Origin: Aureimonas sp. OT7
GTDB taxonomy: Bacteria > Pseudomonadota > Alphaproteobacteria > Rhizobiales > Rhizobiaceae
Length of the DNA: 64,000 nucleotides
Direction: 5' to 3'
NCBI RefSeq assembly: GCF_014844055.1
Contig: NZ_CP062167.1
Location: 511,501-575,500, forward strand
Shown: positions 1 through 9,574 of the stretch, piece by piece
Layout of the letters: every line of letters starts with the position of its first letter
Numbering within the stretch: the first letter of the stretch is position 1
Translations under genes and position numbers: made by a program
Notes under the pieces: model-generated
Database searches by the model: none
Told to the model about the DNA's origin: nothing
The model's input: only the letters and a program-made list of their open reading frames with translations

Positions 1-536
1 CTGCGACCGTCCACGGTGCGGCCCCGAAAATTGGCTTCGAAGACCGTTTCCCGGCAGTTCCACAAGGCTTCGTCACTGCGGGAGGCATCACAGGCGCGGA
101 ACGGCTCGCGCGACAGGAAGTCGGTCAGCGACTCGCCCTTGTAGGCGAAGGTCAGCCCCGACTGGAGGTAGGATGTCGCCTTGACGTAATAGGTCTGCAG
201 GCGATCCAGCGCATCGACATTGTAGGTATGCTCGCCCACCAGCGCGCCGGCGATATGGACCGGGTCGATGGAGTAGCGCCGCGATACGGCGACGATCTTC
301 GTCCGCAAATCCTTGTCGTGCTTGAGAAGATCGTAGATGCGCTGGTACTTGGTGTCGAAGGTCGTGCGCAACTGCCGCGTCCGGCTGTGGGAGCCGCCGG
401 GCACGGCCGGCTGGCTGGCGTTGCGGTTGCCGGGGGGCACCAGATCCTGTGCCGCGGCCGCGACCGGGGACAGGCCGACCAGAACGGCGAGGCAAAGGGA
501 AAGCATGCCGGGAAGCCGACGCGTGAACCGAACCAT
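1..536 (-). CDS. DUF1402 family secreted protein, C-terminus cut by window edge
   Basis: The function is not established. The reading frame starts at ATG 536 on the minus strand and runs off the left edge, so the C-terminal part is missing. The N-terminus is a classic signal peptide: basic residues, then a Leu/Ala/Val-rich core ending near AAAAQ at about residue 30, so export to the periplasm is predicted. The mature part contains HIAGALVGEHTYNVDALD followed by LQTYYVKA. I recall this block from DUF1402 proteins of Hyphomicrobiales, which may be distantly related to lytic transglycosylase-like folds. The family assignment rests on memory of that block, not on a search. Confidence 0.7.
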   Translation of the reverse strand, partial: MVRFTRRLPGMLSLCLAVLVGLSPVAAAAQDLVPPGNRNASQPAVPGGSHSRTRQLRTTFDTKYQRIYDLLKHDKDLRTKIVAVSRRYSIDPVHIAGALVGEHTYNVDALDRLQTYYVKATSYLQSGLTFAYKGESLTDFLSREPFRACDASRSDEALWNCRETVFEANFRGRTVDGR

Positions 537-639
537 CGCTGACATTATCCGGAAGATTGCAGGCGCGCCGATATCCGGCGCGCAACAAAAAAGGGTGCGC
601 GCTGAATAGCACGCACCCCCTGCCGGTACAATCGGAAGG

Positions 640-1920
640 TTAATCGGCTGCCTTGGTGAGGCGGATGATGCTGCTGTCGCCGCCGCCGCGCGCTTCCGTC
701 ACGGCGTAGACCGCACCATCGGGTCCGACGCGCACGTCGCGGATGCGGGCATCCAGCGGCACGCGCTCTTCGGACGCCACGCGGCCATTCTCCAGATGCA
801 CCACCACGACGCCCTGCGAAACGAGGCCGCCGATCAGCATCGCCCCCTCCCATTCGGGAATGGCATCGCCCTCGTACAGCGCCATGCCGGACGGGCCGAT
901 GACGGGATCCCAGTAATAGACCGGTTGCTCCATGCCCTCGGCGGCGGTCAGCCCGTCACCCACTTCCGCGCCGGAATATTCCACGCCATAGGTGATGACC
1001 GGCCATCCGTAGTTCAGCCCTGCCTCGGGCATGTTCAACTCATCGCCGCCCTTCGGCCCGTGCTCGACAGTCCAGAGGTTGCCCTCTGCGTCCAGCGCGG
1101 CGGATTGCAGGTTGCGATGGCCGTAGGACCAGATCTCCGGCAGCGCATCGGCCTGGCCGGCGAAGGGGTTGCCTTCCGCCGCCTCACCGTCGGGGGTGAT
1201 GCGGAACACCTTGCCGAGGCCGCTGGACAGGTCCTGCGCCTGGACGCGCGGTTCCGGGTCCGACCGCTCGCCGACGGTGACGAACAGGTTTCCATCGGGC
1301 GCGAAGACGAGGCGCGAGCCGAAATGCTTGTCGCCATCATAGGTCGGCATCTGCCGGAAGATGATATCGACATCCTCAAGCGTGGCGTTATCGCCGTCTT
1401 CGACGAGCCGCGCCTTGGCGACGCTGGTGCCGTTGCCGCCGTCGCGCGGCTCCGAGAAGGAGAAATAGATCGTCTGGTCGCTTGCGAATTGCGGGCTCAA
1501 CGCAATGTCGAGAAGGCCGCCCTGCCCGTCGGAGGCCACCTCGGGCACGCCGGCGATCGGCTCGCCGGCTTCGCCCTCGGCGGTCACGATCATCATCTCG
1601 CCTTCCTTGGCCGAAACGAGCATCCGGCCATCCGGCAGGAACTCCATCGCCCAAAGGTGCGGCAGTCCCTCGGCGACCACTTCGGTGACGATCTGCGGCA
1701 TCGAGCCCGGCTGGGGCGCGCGTGTCTGGTCGGCGCTGGCGGGTTGCTGGTCCGGTGCGTTGGGCGGGTTCGTCTCGACAGGCGCGCCGGGCGCAGCCGT
1801 GGTTTCACCCGTGGCCGGCGCCTGCCCTTCGACATGCCCGAGGCCGGAATTATCCGTCTGGGCGAAGGCCGCGCCTGTCAGAAGCGCCGTCGAAGCCAGA
1901 AGTGTCGTAAATCGCGTCAT
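640..1920 (-). CDS. PQQ-dependent sugar dehydrogenase (glucose/sorbosone dehydrogenase family)
   Basis: Predicted periplasmic beta-propeller oxidoreductase of the soluble aldose/sorbosone dehydrogenase family (YliI-like), about 426 aa. The start at ATG 1920 is chosen because it opens directly on a signal peptide (MTRFTTLLASTALLTGAAFA). An in-frame ATG further upstream would add about 19 residues before the leader. After a Pro/Ala-rich linker to about residue 85 come family blocks GGLLDIALSPQF, FGSRLVFAPDGNLFVTVGE, SYGHRNLQSAALD and EHGPKGGDELN, where the last two carry His and Asp/Glu residues typical of the PQQ/Ca site. The substrate is not predictable. It lies downstream of hslU on the same strand with 137 bp between them. 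Confidence 0.85.
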   Translation of the reverse strand: MTRFTTLLASTALLTGAAFAQTDNSGLGHVEGQAPATGETTAAPGAPVETNPPNAPDQQPASADQTRAPQPGSMPQIVTEVVAEGLPHLWAMEFLPDGRMLVSAKEGEMMIVTAEGEAGEPIAGVPEVASDGQGGLLDIALSPQFASDQTIYFSFSEPRDGGNGTSVAKARLVEDGDNATLEDVDIIFRQMPTYDGDKHFGSRLVFAPDGNLFVTVGERSDPEPRVQAQDLSSGLGKVFRITPDGEAAEGNPFAGQADALPEIWSYGHRNLQSAALDAEGNLWTVEHGPKGGDELNMPEAGLNYGWPVITYGVEYSGAEVGDGLTAAEGMEQPVYYWDPVIGPSGMALYEGDAIPEWEGAMLIGGLVSQGVVVVHLENGRVASEERVPLDARIRDVRVGPDGAVYAVTEARGGGDSSIIRLTKAAD

Positions 1921-2057
1921 ATGGGTCCCGTTTTCGAGATTGGTGGTGCTCGAAGAACCTAATGACCAAGGCGGCACTCCGTTTCCGAAGCGCCGCCCTT
2001 ATCGCCTACACGATCTCAACACTCATTCGTGAATGGTATGCGTTACCAATCAGGGGG

Positions 2058-3365
2058 TTAGAGGATGAAGCGGGACAGGTCGGTGTTGCCGGCGATGCCG
2101 TCGAGCGCCTTGTGGACATAGGCGGCATCCACGAGATGACGCTCGCCACCCCGGTCCGGGGCATCGAACGAAATCTCGTCCAGCACCCGCTCCATCACCG
2201 TCTGAAGACGCCGGGCGCCGATGTTTTCGACGCTCGCATTCAGGGCCACGGCGATATCGGCCAAAGCGTCGATCGCATCGTCGGTGATCTCGAGGTCGAC
2301 ATTCTCCGTCTTCAGCAGGGCCACATACTGCTTGATCAGCGAAGCCTCGGTCTCGGTCAGGATACGACGGAAATCGTCCTTGGTGAGCGCCTGCAGCTCC
2401 ACGCGGATCGGAAGCCGGCCCTGCAACTCGGGCAACAGGTCCGACGGCTTGGACACATGGAATGCGCCCGAGGCGATAAACAGGATATGATCCGTCTTCA
2501 CCGGCCCATGCTTGGTGGCGACGGTCGTACCTTCCACGAGGGGCAGGAGATCGCGCTGCACGCCTTCCCGGCTGACACCGCCGCCCATGCCGTCCTGTCG
2601 GTTGGCCACCTTGTCGATCTCGTCGAGGAAGACGATGCCGTTGTTTTCGACCGCGGCGATGGCATCGGACACCAGCGCCTCGTTGTCGAGCAACTTGTCG
2701 GATTCCTCGTTGATCAACAGCTCGTAGCTTTGGCGTACGGTGGTGTGCATCTGCTTGGTGCGGTTGCCCATCGCCTTGCCGAACATCTCGGACAGGTTCA
2801 GCACGCCGATATTGGCGCCCGGCATGCCCGGAATGTCCATGCCGCCCATCGGGTTGGACGTATCGGCAACCTCGATATCGATCTCCTTGTCGTCGAGCTC
2901 TCCGGCACGCAACCGCTTGCGGAAGCTGTCGCGCGTGGCCGGCGAGGCCGTCTTGCCGACCAGGGCGTCGAGAACCCGCTCCTCGGCGCCGCGATGGGCC
3001 TTGGCGCGGACCTCTTCGCGTTTCTTGTCGCGCACGAGCACGATGCCGATCTCGACCAGGTCTCGGACGATCTGCTCGACATCGCGGCCCACATAGCCGA
3101 CTTCGGTAAACTTGGTCGCTTCCACCTTGATGAACGGCGCGCCGGCCAGACGGGCAAGGCGCCGCGAAATTTCCGTCTTGCCGACGCCGGTGGGGCCGAT
3201 CATCAGGATGTTCTTCGGCATCACCTCTTCCCGAAGCGAGCCTTCGAGCTGCTGCCTGCGCCAGCGGTTGCGCAAGGCGACGGCGACGGCGCGCTTGGCA
3301 TCGTTCTGGCCGATGATGTGGCGGTCGAGTTCGGAGACGATCTCGCGGGGTGAAAAGTCGGTCAT
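2058..3365 (-). CDS. hslU: HslU, ATPase subunit of the HslUV protease
   Basis: AAA+ unfoldase that feeds substrates into the HslV peptidase in the cytoplasm. It is 435 aa, the usual length. Walker A GPTGVGKT lies at residues 57-64 and Walker B is in VFLDEID. The long I-domain between them and the C-terminal DLSRFIL tail, which inserts into HslV pockets, are both present. The ATG at 3365 lies 209 bp from the divergent luxR-type gene. In most Hyphomicrobiales hslU is close to hslV. Here hslV is about 6.2 kb away, on the opposite strand and on the other side of the his operon, so the two subunits are not co-transcribed. Confidence 0.97.
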   Translation of the reverse strand: MTDFSPREIVSELDRHIIGQNDAKRAVAVALRNRWRRQQLEGSLREEVMPKNILMIGPTGVGKTEISRRLARLAGAPFIKVEATKFTEVGYVGRDVEQIVRDLVEIGIVLVRDKKREEVRAKAHRGAEERVLDALVGKTASPATRDSFRKRLRAGELDDKEIDIEVADTSNPMGGMDIPGMPGANIGVLNLSEMFGKAMGNRTKQMHTTVRQSYELLINEESDKLLDNEALVSDAIAAVENNGIVFLDEIDKVANRQDGMGGGVSREGVQRDLLPLVEGTTVATKHGPVKTDHILFIASGAFHVSKPSDLLPELQGRLPIRVELQALTKDDFRRILTETEASLIKQYVALLKTENVDLEITDDAIDALADIAVALNASVENIGARRLQTVMERVLDEISFDAPDRGGERHLVDAAYVHKALDGIAGNTDLSRFIL

Positions 3366-3511
3366 GATCTTTCGCTTGTCCGGAAATTGGGATGGCCCGG
3401 CCGGGCCTGTCGGACGACAGATGGGGACACCGACCGAATTTTGCCAATGGCAGCGCCGCCCCCACCCAAAATGGCCTCAAAAAGCTGGGTATGAGCGAAT
3501 GGGCGATGCGA

Positions 3512-3528
3512 TGCCGATTCATTCGGCA
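3512..3528. promoter_or_regulatory. 17-bp inverted repeat upstream of the LuxR-type gene
   Basis: TGCCGA-TTCAT-TCGGCA is a perfect 6-bp inverted repeat with a 5-nt spacer. It sits about 47 bp before the chosen luxR-type start and inside the 209-bp hslU/luxR divergent region. Dyads of this size and place are typical of LuxR-family operators. The role is inferred only from symmetry and position. Confidence 0.35.
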
Positions 3529-3574
3529 CCCGATCGCGCTTAAGGTCAGACTCTGGGGCAATGAAGGAACCGGC

Positions 3575-4321
3575 ATGCCGTTCGACGAAGGCAGGGCGTC
3601 AACCGCAGCAAGCCAGGCACTGAGCGACATGCTGGACATGCCGTGGCCATGGGCCGCGTCGGACGTATCGCGCGTGCTGGGCAGGGTTTGCCATGCCTAC
3701 GGTTTCACGCATGGCGCCCTGTCCGTCTTCCATGGCACCGAAACCGGGCAGGGCGAGTTGCGTGCCGTCGCCAGCAACTGGAGCGACCCGTTCCGCGACG
3801 GCTTCGAACGGCTCGGCCTCGGCCGCTATTCTCCGGTCATGCGCGCGCTGAAGGCCGATCCATCGCCGTTCGTCTGGGACATCGAAAGTCTCTTCGGCCA
3901 TACGCCGGGCGGCGAGCCGGCCGACGAAACGGTCAGCTTTCTGTTGTCGTGCGGCCATGTGCATGGCCTGTTCCTGCCCGTCCACGGCCCCGGCGGGCTG
4001 CAGGGTGCCGGCGTCTTCGGCGGCGCGCATCCAGCCTCCGATGCCGCGGCGCGCGAACTGCATTGCCTGACATTTACCCTGTTCGGGATCCTGTCCGCCT
4101 GCCGGCTGGAGGAAAACCGCTCCAACAACCCCTTGTCGCACCGCGAGATGGATTGCCTGCGCCTCGCCATGCTGGGCAAGACCTCGTCCGAGATTGGGCA
4201 GAGCCTCGGCGTCTCGGAGCATACGGTGTCGCAGCATCTGGCATCGGCGACCCGCAAGATGAACGCCGCTAACCGTACCCATGCGGTGGCGATGGCCGCA
4301 CAGCTCGGCTACCTCAGCTAG
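3575..4321 (+). CDS. LuxR family transcriptional regulator (solo, non-canonical ligand pocket)
   Basis: DNA-binding regulator of 248 aa with an autoinducer-binding-like N-terminal domain (about residues 15-165) and a GerE/LuxR HTH at the C-terminus (LSHREMDCLRLAMLGKTSSE onward, about 185-245). The start at ATG 3575 is chosen for the AAGGAA sequence 5-10 nt upstream. An open frame continues further 5' without a good ribosome site. Counting from the conserved Trp (TraR W85 equivalent, in FVWD), the positions equal to TraR W57, Y61 and D70 are Phe, Phe and Ser, while P71 is kept. Asp70 normally contacts the AHL amide, so a classical acyl-homoserine lactone ligand is unlikely. No luxI homologue lies in the window. 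Confidence 0.85.
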   Translation: MPFDEGRASTAASQALSDMLDMPWPWAASDVSRVLGRVCHAYGFTHGALSVFHGTETGQGELRAVASNWSDPFRDGFERLGLGRYSPVMRALKADPSPFVWDIESLFGHTPGGEPADETVSFLLSCGHVHGLFLPVHGPGGLQGAGVFGGAHPASDAAARELHCLTFTLFGILSACRLEENRSNNPLSHREMDCLRLAMLGKTSSEIGQSLGVSEHTVSQHLASATRKMNAANRTHAVAMAAQLGYLS

Positions 4322-4336
4322 GCCGACGCCCGGGCC

Positions 4337-4822
4337 CTACCGGCTCTGCGCGCGGTGGTTTTTTTGCAAAAGCGCGACGAGCGCCTCCGCGCCGGCCGTC
4401 ACGTCGTTCCAGGTGGTGTCGAAGCCACCGGCATCGCCGTAGTACGGGTCGGCGATGGGCTCGCCCTGGCGGCCGGGAACATGGTCGAGCAGCATCGACA
4501 GCTCAGCTGTCGCGCCTTTCGGCCGCATGGCTTCGAGGTCGGCGAGGTTTTCGCGGTCCATCGCCACGATATGGGTGAAACGCTTGAAGTCGTCCGGCGT
4601 CACGCGGCGCGCACGCTTGGCCGTCATGTCCAGCCCCGCCTTGCGCGCCACGGCCTGGGCGCGCGGGTCGGGTGCGTAGCCGAGATGGTAGGTGCCGGTA
4701 CCGGCGGATTCGATGTCGGCGTCGACCCCGGCGCGCTCTGCGGCCGCGCGGAAGGCGAACTCCGCCAAGGGCGAGCGGCAGATGTTGCCGAGGCAGACGA
4801 ACAGGACGGACGGGCGCTTCAT
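4337..4822 (-). CDS. Low-molecular-weight protein-tyrosine phosphatase
   Basis: Cytoplasmic phosphatase of 161 aa. The signature P-loop CLGNICRS (C-x5-R-S) starts at Cys10, and the general acid Asp sits in the ADPYYGD block near residue 125. Length and architecture fit the Wzb/ArsC-related LMW-PTP family. Possible roles include control of exopolysaccharide kinases, but no such kinase is nearby. It is encoded 3 bp downstream of coaA on the same strand, so it is probably the last gene of the his-coaA transcript. Confidence 0.92.
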   Translation of the reverse strand: MKRPSVLFVCLGNICRSPLAEFAFRAAAERAGVDADIESAGTGTYHLGYAPDPRAQAVARKAGLDMTAKRARRVTPDDFKRFTHIVAMDRENLADLEAMRPKGATAELSMLLDHVPGRQGEPIADPYYGDAGGFDTTWNDVTAGAEALVALLQKNHRAQSR

Positions 4823-4825
4823 AGA

Positions 4826-5782
4826 TCAGATCTTCCGCAAGGCGACCTGCTCGACGTGGTGCAGCCCGCCCTTGCGCAGGATGAGATCGGCGCGGGGGCG
4901 TGTCGGCAGGATATTCTCATAGAGGTTGCGGGCGTTGATGTTGCTCCACAGCCCTTCGGCGATAACCAGCGCCTCGTCATCCGAAACCTTGGAATAGCGA
5001 TGGAAGAACGAGCCTTCCTGCCGGAACGCGGTCTCGCGCAGCTTCATGAACCGCGAGACGTACCAGCGGCGAAGGTCCGCCTCGTCGGCGTCGATGTAGA
5101 TGGAGTGATCGAAGAAATCGGAGACGAAGGGCACCGCCTTTCCGTCCTTCGGCATCTCGCGCACCTGCAGGACGTTCAAGCCCTCGAAGATCAGGATGTC
5201 CGGCCGGTCGACCGTGATCGTCTCGCCCCGCATCACATCGTAGTGGAAATGCGAATAGACGGGCGCCCGCACCTCCGGCGCACCGGCCTTGATGTCCGAC
5301 AGGAAGCGCAGGATTGCGCCGACATCGTAGCTTTCCGGAAAGCCCTTGCGCTGCATGAGACCCTCGGCTTCCAGCACCGCATTCGGGTAGAGGAAGCCAT
5401 CGGTGGTTATCAGGTCCACCTTCGGCGAACTCGGCCAGCGGGCCAGCAATTCCTTCAGGATGCGCGCCGTGGTCGATTTGCCGACCGAAACGGACCCCGC
5501 GATGCCGATGATGAAGGGGGTCTTGCGCTGTTCCGGGCGGCCCAGGAAGCGCTGCCGTTCGCGAAACAGAAGCTGCATCGCCTCCACATGCGAGGACAGG
5601 AGGCGTGATATCGGGAGGTAGATGCGCGCCACTTCGTCGAGGTCGATCGCGTCGCCCATCGAGCGCAGCCGGTTCACTTCCTCGGCGGTCAGGGTCAGCC
5701 GTTCGTCGGCGCGGAAGCCACCCCATTCCTGGGCGGAATAGAAGCGATAGGGTGACAGGCCCGACGGCGACATCTGGTCCAT
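4826..5782 (-). CDS. coaA: Type I pantothenate kinase
   Basis: Phosphorylates pantothenate with ATP, the first and controlling step of coenzyme A synthesis. It is 318 aa, typical for the bacterial CoaA family. The P-loop GSVSVGKST lies at residues 96-104, preceded by the FIIGIAG strand. Family blocks [27 protein letters not shown] and YIDADE are present. It follows hisE by 2 bp, and the hisE-coaA junction is a conserved order in Hyphomicrobiales. Confidence 0.97.
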   Translation of the reverse strand: MDQMSPSGLSPYRFYSAQEWGGFRADERLTLTAEEVNRLRSMGDAIDLDEVARIYLPISRLLSSHVEAMQLLFRERQRFLGRPEQRKTPFIIGIAGSVSVGKSTTARILKELLARWPSSPKVDLITTDGFLYPNAVLEAEGLMQRKGFPESYDVGAILRFLSDIKAGAPEVRAPVYSHFHYDVMRGETITVDRPDILIFEGLNVLQVREMPKDGKAVPFVSDFFDHSIYIDADEADLRRWYVSRFMKLRETAFRQEGSFFHRYSKVSDDEALVIAEGLWSNINARNLYENILPTRPRADLILRKGGLHHVEQVALRKI

Positions 5783-5784
5783 GG

Positions 5785-6114
5785 TCAGGTCCGCGCCCCC
5801 CGCGCGGCCTTCTCCTCCAGCCCCGTCAGCGCCGTGCGGCGGGCCAGTTCGGCCTCGACGGCCGCCAGCGGGATACCGCGCAGATGCAGTAGCACCATGA
5901 GGTGGTAGAGAAGGTCGGCGGCTTCGCTCGTCAGCGCCTCGTCGCTTTCCTCGAGCGCCGCGATGACCGTCTCGACCGCCTCTTCACCGAGCTTCTGCGC
6001 AACCTTCGGCATGCCGCGCGCCGCAAGCTTTGCGGTATAGGAGGAGGGGTCGTCGCTCGATGCCCGCTCGCGGACGCGCATTTCAAGGTCACGCAGCGTA
6101 AAATCCGTCGTCAT
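5785..6114 (-). CDS. hisE: Phosphoribosyl-ATP pyrophosphatase
   Basis: Hydrolyses phosphoribosyl-ATP to phosphoribosyl-AMP, the second step of histidine synthesis. The protein is 109 aa, a single MazG-like all-alpha domain. The Mg-binding helix is visible as [14 protein letters not shown]. It stands alone; the HisI cyclohydrolase is not in this window, so these activities are encoded separately. It starts 4 bp after hisF ends. Confidence 0.96.
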   Translation of the reverse strand: MTTDFTLRDLEMRVRERASSDDPSSYTAKLAARGMPKVAQKLGEEAVETVIAALEESDEALTSEAADLLYHLMVLLHLRGIPLAAVEAELARRTALTGLEEKAARGART

Positions 6115-6118
6115 CGTC

Positions 6119-6901
6119 TCAGTGTCCGTCCAGGCGCATCGACAGGCCGGCCGCCGCCATATGGCGCTTCGCCTCGCCGATCGAATGGGTGCCGAAGTGG
6201 AAGATCGACGCCGCGAGCACGGCCGTCGCGTGCCCCTCGCGGATGCCGTCCACCAGATGGTCCAGCGTACCGACCCCTCCGGAAGCGATCACCGGCACGT
6301 TCACGGCATCGGCCACGGTCCGGGTGAGCTCGATGTCGAACCCGGCCTTGGTGCCGTCCCTGTCCATCGATGTCAGGAGCAGCTCTCCCGCACCGAGCGC
6401 GGTGACGCGCCGCGCGAACTCCACCGCGTCGATGCCGGTGCGCTCGCGGCCGCCATGCGTGAAGATTTCCCAGCGCGGGGCCTCGTCGGCGACGGAGACG
6501 CGCTTGGCGTCGATGGCAACGACGATGCACTGGTTGCCGAATTTGTCGGCCGCCTCGGCGACGAACTCCGGTCGCTTCACCGCTGCCGTGTTGATGGACA
6601 CCTTGTCGGCGCCGGCCAGCAGCAGGCGGCGGATATCGGCCACCTCGCGCACGCCCCCGCCCACCGTCACCGGCATGAAGCAGGCCTCCGCGGTCCGCGC
6701 CACCACGTCGTACAGCGTGTCGCGCCCATCCGATGAGGCGGTGATGTCGAGGAAGCAGAGCTCGTCCGCTCCGGCGGCGTCATAGGCGCGCGCCGCCTCG
6801 ACCGGGTCGCCCGCATCGATGAGGTCGACGAAGTTGACCCCCTTGACGACACGGCCGTCCTTGACGTCGAGGCAGGGGATGATCCGGCTTTTCAGGCTCA
6901 C
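6119..6901 (-). CDS. hisF: Imidazole glycerol phosphate synthase, cyclase subunit
   Basis: (beta/alpha)8 barrel that combines ammonia from HisH with PRFAR to give IGP and AICAR. The start is GTG at 6901: the encoded [20 protein letters not shown] begins exactly where HisF proteins begin, giving 260 aa. An open frame extends about 100 codons further into the hisA region but has no homology. The two catalytic Asp residues sit in CLDVKDG (about residue 12) and VVAIDAKR (about 130). It is 58 bp from hisA in the his operon. Confidence 0.96.
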   Translation of the reverse strand: MSLKSRIIPCLDVKDGRVVKGVNFVDLIDAGDPVEAARAYDAAGADELCFLDITASSDGRDTLYDVVARTAEACFMPVTVGGGVREVADIRRLLLAGADKVSINTAAVKRPEFVAEAADKFGNQCIVVAIDAKRVSVADEAPRWEIFTHGGRERTGIDAVEFARRVTALGAGELLLTSMDRDGTKAGFDIELTRTVADAVNVPVIASGGVGTLDHLVDGIREGHATAVLAASIFHFGTHSIGEAKRHMAAAGLSMRLDGH

Positions 6902-6959
6902 GTGACGTGGGTTCCGCTTTCTGATCTCCGCAAGGCCGCTTATGCGCCTTCCGGACGGT

Positions 6960-7691
6960 TCACCGCAAGATGCGCAGGGCCTCGGCAACGTCGATACGCC
7001 CGTCATACAGCGCCCTGCCGGAGATGGCCCCCTCCAGAACGGCGGCGTCCGGCGCGGCAAGGCGCTCGATATCGGCCATCGAGGCGAGGCCCCCGGAGGC
7101 GATGACCGGAATGCGCACCGTATTGGCAAGATCGATCGTGGCCGGCCAGTTGATGCCGGCCAGGATGCCGTCGCGGTCGATATCCGTGTAGATGATGGCC
7201 GACACGCCGGCATCCTCGAAGGCGCGCGCCAGTGTCGTCACCTCCAGTTCGGATGCTTCTGCCCAGCCTTCCACCGCCACCTTGCCGCCACGTGCATCGA
7301 TGCCGACGGCGATGCGGCCTGGAAACAGCCGCGCGGCCTCGCGCACCAGATCGGGCCGGCGTACCGCAACGGTGCCCAGGATGACGCGGGACAGACCGCG
7401 TGCCAGCCAGCCTTCCACCGCGTCGAGGCTGCGGATACCGCCGCCGAGTTGCACCCGGACGTCATCGCCCACGGCGGCCAGGATGGCGTCCACCGCCGAA
7501 CCGTTGACCGAGCGTCCCTCGAAGGCGCCGTTCAGGTCCACGACATGGAGATGCGCGAAGCCCTGGTCGCGGAAGGTGCGCGCCTGGGCGGCGGGATCGT
7601 CGTTATAGACGGTGGCCTGGTCCATGTGGCCGAGCTTCAGCCGCACGCACTGGCCGTCCTTCAGGTCGATCGCCGGAAAGAGATGAGGCAT
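6960..7691 (-). CDS. hisA: ProFAR isomerase (phosphoribosylformimino-5-aminoimidazole carboxamide ribotide isomerase)
   Basis: Isomerises ProFAR to PRFAR, the substrate of HisFH. It is 243 aa, a half-barrel duplication related to HisF. The catalytic Asp lies in [14 protein letters not shown] (D9 region) and the second in IYTDIDRDG near residue 132. Phosphate-binding loops VQLGGGIRS and VIASGGLAS are seen. The ATG immediately follows the hisH stop codon, indicating translational coupling. Confidence 0.97.
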   Translation of the reverse strand: MPHLFPAIDLKDGQCVRLKLGHMDQATVYNDDPAAQARTFRDQGFAHLHVVDLNGAFEGRSVNGSAVDAILAAVGDDVRVQLGGGIRSLDAVEGWLARGLSRVILGTVAVRRPDLVREAARLFPGRIAVGIDARGGKVAVEGWAEASELEVTTLARAFEDAGVSAIIYTDIDRDGILAGINWPATIDLANTVRIPVIASGGLASMADIERLAAPDAAVLEGAISGRALYDGRIDVAEALRILR

Positions 7692-8345
7692 TCAGGGCCT
7701 CCAGCCCAGGAAATTGGCAATGAGCGCCAGGCCGAGGGCCTGGCTCTTTTCGGGATGGAACTGCACGCCCGCCTTGTTGCCCTCGGCCACCATGGCGGTG
7801 ACGGGACCGCCATAATCGGCGGTGGCAACCACCTGCGCGGGCCTGGCCGGAACGAGATGATAGGAATGGACGAAATAGGCGTGCAGGCCTTCGGACCCGG
7901 TCGGAATGCCGGCCAGGAGGGCGTGCTCGGACGTGACGTCGATCGTGTTCCAGCCGATCTGCGGGATCTTCAGCGTCGGATCGGCCGGAACGATGGGCTC
8001 CACATCGCCGGCGATCCAGCCGAGGCCCGGCGTAATGGTCTTTTCCAGGCCGCGTTCCGACATGAGCTGCATGCCGACGCAGATACCCAGGAACGGCGTC
8101 TCGCGGCGCTCGACGGCGTCGCGCAGGGCCTCGACCATGCCGGGCACCGCGTCGAGCCCGGACCGGCAGTCGGCATAGGCTCCGACGCCGGGCAGGACGA
8201 TGCGGTCGGCGACACGCACGCGCTCGGGGTCGTTCGTCAGGACGATCCGGGCATCGATACCGTTATCGGCGGCGGCCCGCTCGAAAGCCTTGACCGCCGA
8301 TCGGAGGTTGCCCGACCCGTAATCGATGATGGCGACGGTTTGCAT
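7692..8345 (-). CDS. hisH: Imidazole glycerol phosphate synthase, glutamine amidotransferase subunit
   Basis: Class I glutaminase that supplies ammonia to HisF. It is 217 aa. The nucleophile is Cys89 in [11 protein letters not shown], and the His/Glu pair lies in [10 protein letters not shown] near the C-terminus. The oxyanion strand PGVGAYADC is conserved. It sits 7 bp downstream of a DUF2628 gene and directly upstream of hisA, the usual order in this bacterial group. Confidence 0.97.
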   Translation of the reverse strand: MQTVAIIDYGSGNLRSAVKAFERAAADNGIDARIVLTNDPERVRVADRIVLPGVGAYADCRSGLDAVPGMVEALRDAVERRETPFLGICVGMQLMSERGLEKTITPGLGWIAGDVEPIVPADPTLKIPQIGWNTIDVTSEHALLAGIPTGSEGLHAYFVHSYHLVPARPAQVVATADYGGPVTAMVAEGNKAGVQFHPEKSQALGLALIANFLGWRP

Positions 8346-8352
8346 GGCCGGT

Positions 8353-8802
8353 TCAGCCTCCGATCGGGTCGAGCAGCGTGCGCACCGCCCGCGCCGCCTG
8401 CCGGCCGGCCGGCGTCAAGGCGATGTGCCGGGCCGGCGCCTCTTTTGCGGCGCCTTCGGCGTAGATGCGCTCTGCATCGTCGAGGCGATCGGCGTTCAGG
8501 ATCGCCGTTTCCGTATAGCCGAGGCGTCTGAGCTTCGCGATGCGCCATGCCGGCCCCTCCAGCGCGACGAGCGCGCAGAGCGCCAGGATGGCGAATTGCC
8601 CGTAGCCGGAACCGACGGCGCGAAAGGCGAAAGCCACCGCTGCCGAGGCCGCGACGAAGCCGAGCGTCGCCAGCCACAGGCGATTCCACAACAGCCAGAC
8701 GAATGGAAACAGAAAGGCCAGCCAGGAAAACCGGTCGCGTACGAAAACGGCTTCGGCCGCGGGCAGGCGCGACGGCGGGTCCATGACGACGAAGCGTGTC
8801 AT
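8353..8802 (-). CDS. DUF2628 domain membrane protein
   Basis: Small protein of 149 aa with no assigned function. The N-terminal segment ([20 protein letters not shown]) and the hydrophobic stretches at about 40-65 and 72-90 suggest two or three membrane segments, followed by a soluble C-terminal region. The aromatic F-W-F-P-W-L-W pattern is characteristic of DUF2628. It is embedded between hisB (1 bp gap) and hisH, a position it keeps in many Hyphomicrobiales his operons. Co-expression with histidine synthesis is therefore likely, but no biochemical link is shown. Confidence 0.8.
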   Translation of the reverse strand: MTRFVVMDPPSRLPAAEAVFVRDRFSWLAFLFPFVWLLWNRLWLATLGFVAASAAVAFAFRAVGSGYGQFAILALCALVALEGPAWRIAKLRRLGYTETAILNADRLDDAERIYAEGAAKEAPARHIALTPAGRQAARAVRTLLDPIGG

Positions 8803-8803
8803 C

Positions 8804-9412
8804 TCAGGCCAGGACCCCCTTGGTGGAGGGGATCAGGTCGGCCTGTCGCGGGTCGATGGCAAGCGCCTCGCCCAGCACGCGGGCAACCGCCTTGAAGCAG
8901 GTTTCGGCGATGTGATGCGCATTGTCCCCGTACAGGGTCTCGATATGCAGCGTCAGCCCGGCGTTCTGTGCCAGCGCCTGGAAGAACTCACGAACGAGCT
9001 GCGTATCGAAGGTGCCGATCTTCTCGGCCGTGAACCGGGTGCGGAACACCAGGAAGGGCCGGCCGGAGACATCGACGGCGGCGCGCGTGAGGCATTCGTC
9101 CATGGCGAGGTCCAGTGAGGCGTAGCGCCGGATGCCCCGCCGCTCGCCCATGGCCTTGCGCAGGGCCTGGCCCAGCGCGATGCCGACATCTTCGACCGTG
9201 TGGTGATCGTCGACATGCAGGTCGCCCTCGGCGGCCACGGTCAGGTTCATCAGCGAATGGCGGGCGAGATGATCGAGCATATGGTCGAAGAAACCGACGC
9301 CGGTGGCGACGTCGGCGCGCCCCTGTCCATCGATCTCCACCCGAACGCGGATGGCCGTTTCCTTCGTGGTGCGCTCGATCGCTGCATCGCGCCGCCCGGC
9401 CGTGTCGCCCAT
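8804..9412 (-). CDS. hisB: Imidazoleglycerol-phosphate dehydratase
   Basis: Dehydrates IGP to imidazole-acetol phosphate. It is 202 aa, the monofunctional form without the histidinol-phosphatase domain. The duplicated metal-binding motifs are [10 protein letters not shown] and DNAHHIAE, which bind the di-Mn centre. The start at ATG 9412 gives a normal N-terminus leading into [16 protein letters not shown]. It heads the minus-strand his operon, divergent from hslV across 162 bp. Confidence 0.97.
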   Translation of the reverse strand: MGDTAGRRDAAIERTTKETAIRVRVEIDGQGRADVATGVGFFDHMLDHLARHSLMNLTVAAEGDLHVDDHHTVEDVGIALGQALRKAMGERRGIRRYASLDLAMDECLTRAAVDVSGRPFLVFRTRFTAEKIGTFDTQLVREFFQALAQNAGLTLHIETLYGDNAHHIAETCFKAVARVLGEALAIDPRQADLIPSTKGVLA

Positions 9413-9574
9413 GACCGCTTGTCCCTTAACGCTGTCGATGGGCGATCCTGTAGGCCAAACTCGGCTGGGAGGAAACCCCGGCCGTACGCGCCGGTTTGCG
9501 CGCGCGGCCGCCGCAACCCATATGACCGGGCAAAGGGCCGCCCAGGCGGCGCATGACACAAGGAATCGGCGATA

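Noticed and set aside
1970..1997. Possible hairpin terminator downstream of hslU
   Set aside because: The stem GGCGGC/GCCGCC has internal mismatches and no U-tract, so I do not call it.
4355..9118. Several plus-strand frames of 200-530 codons across the his-coaA region
   Set aside because: All mirror well-identified minus-strand biosynthetic genes and contain His/Gly/Arg-rich sequence typical of shadow frames.
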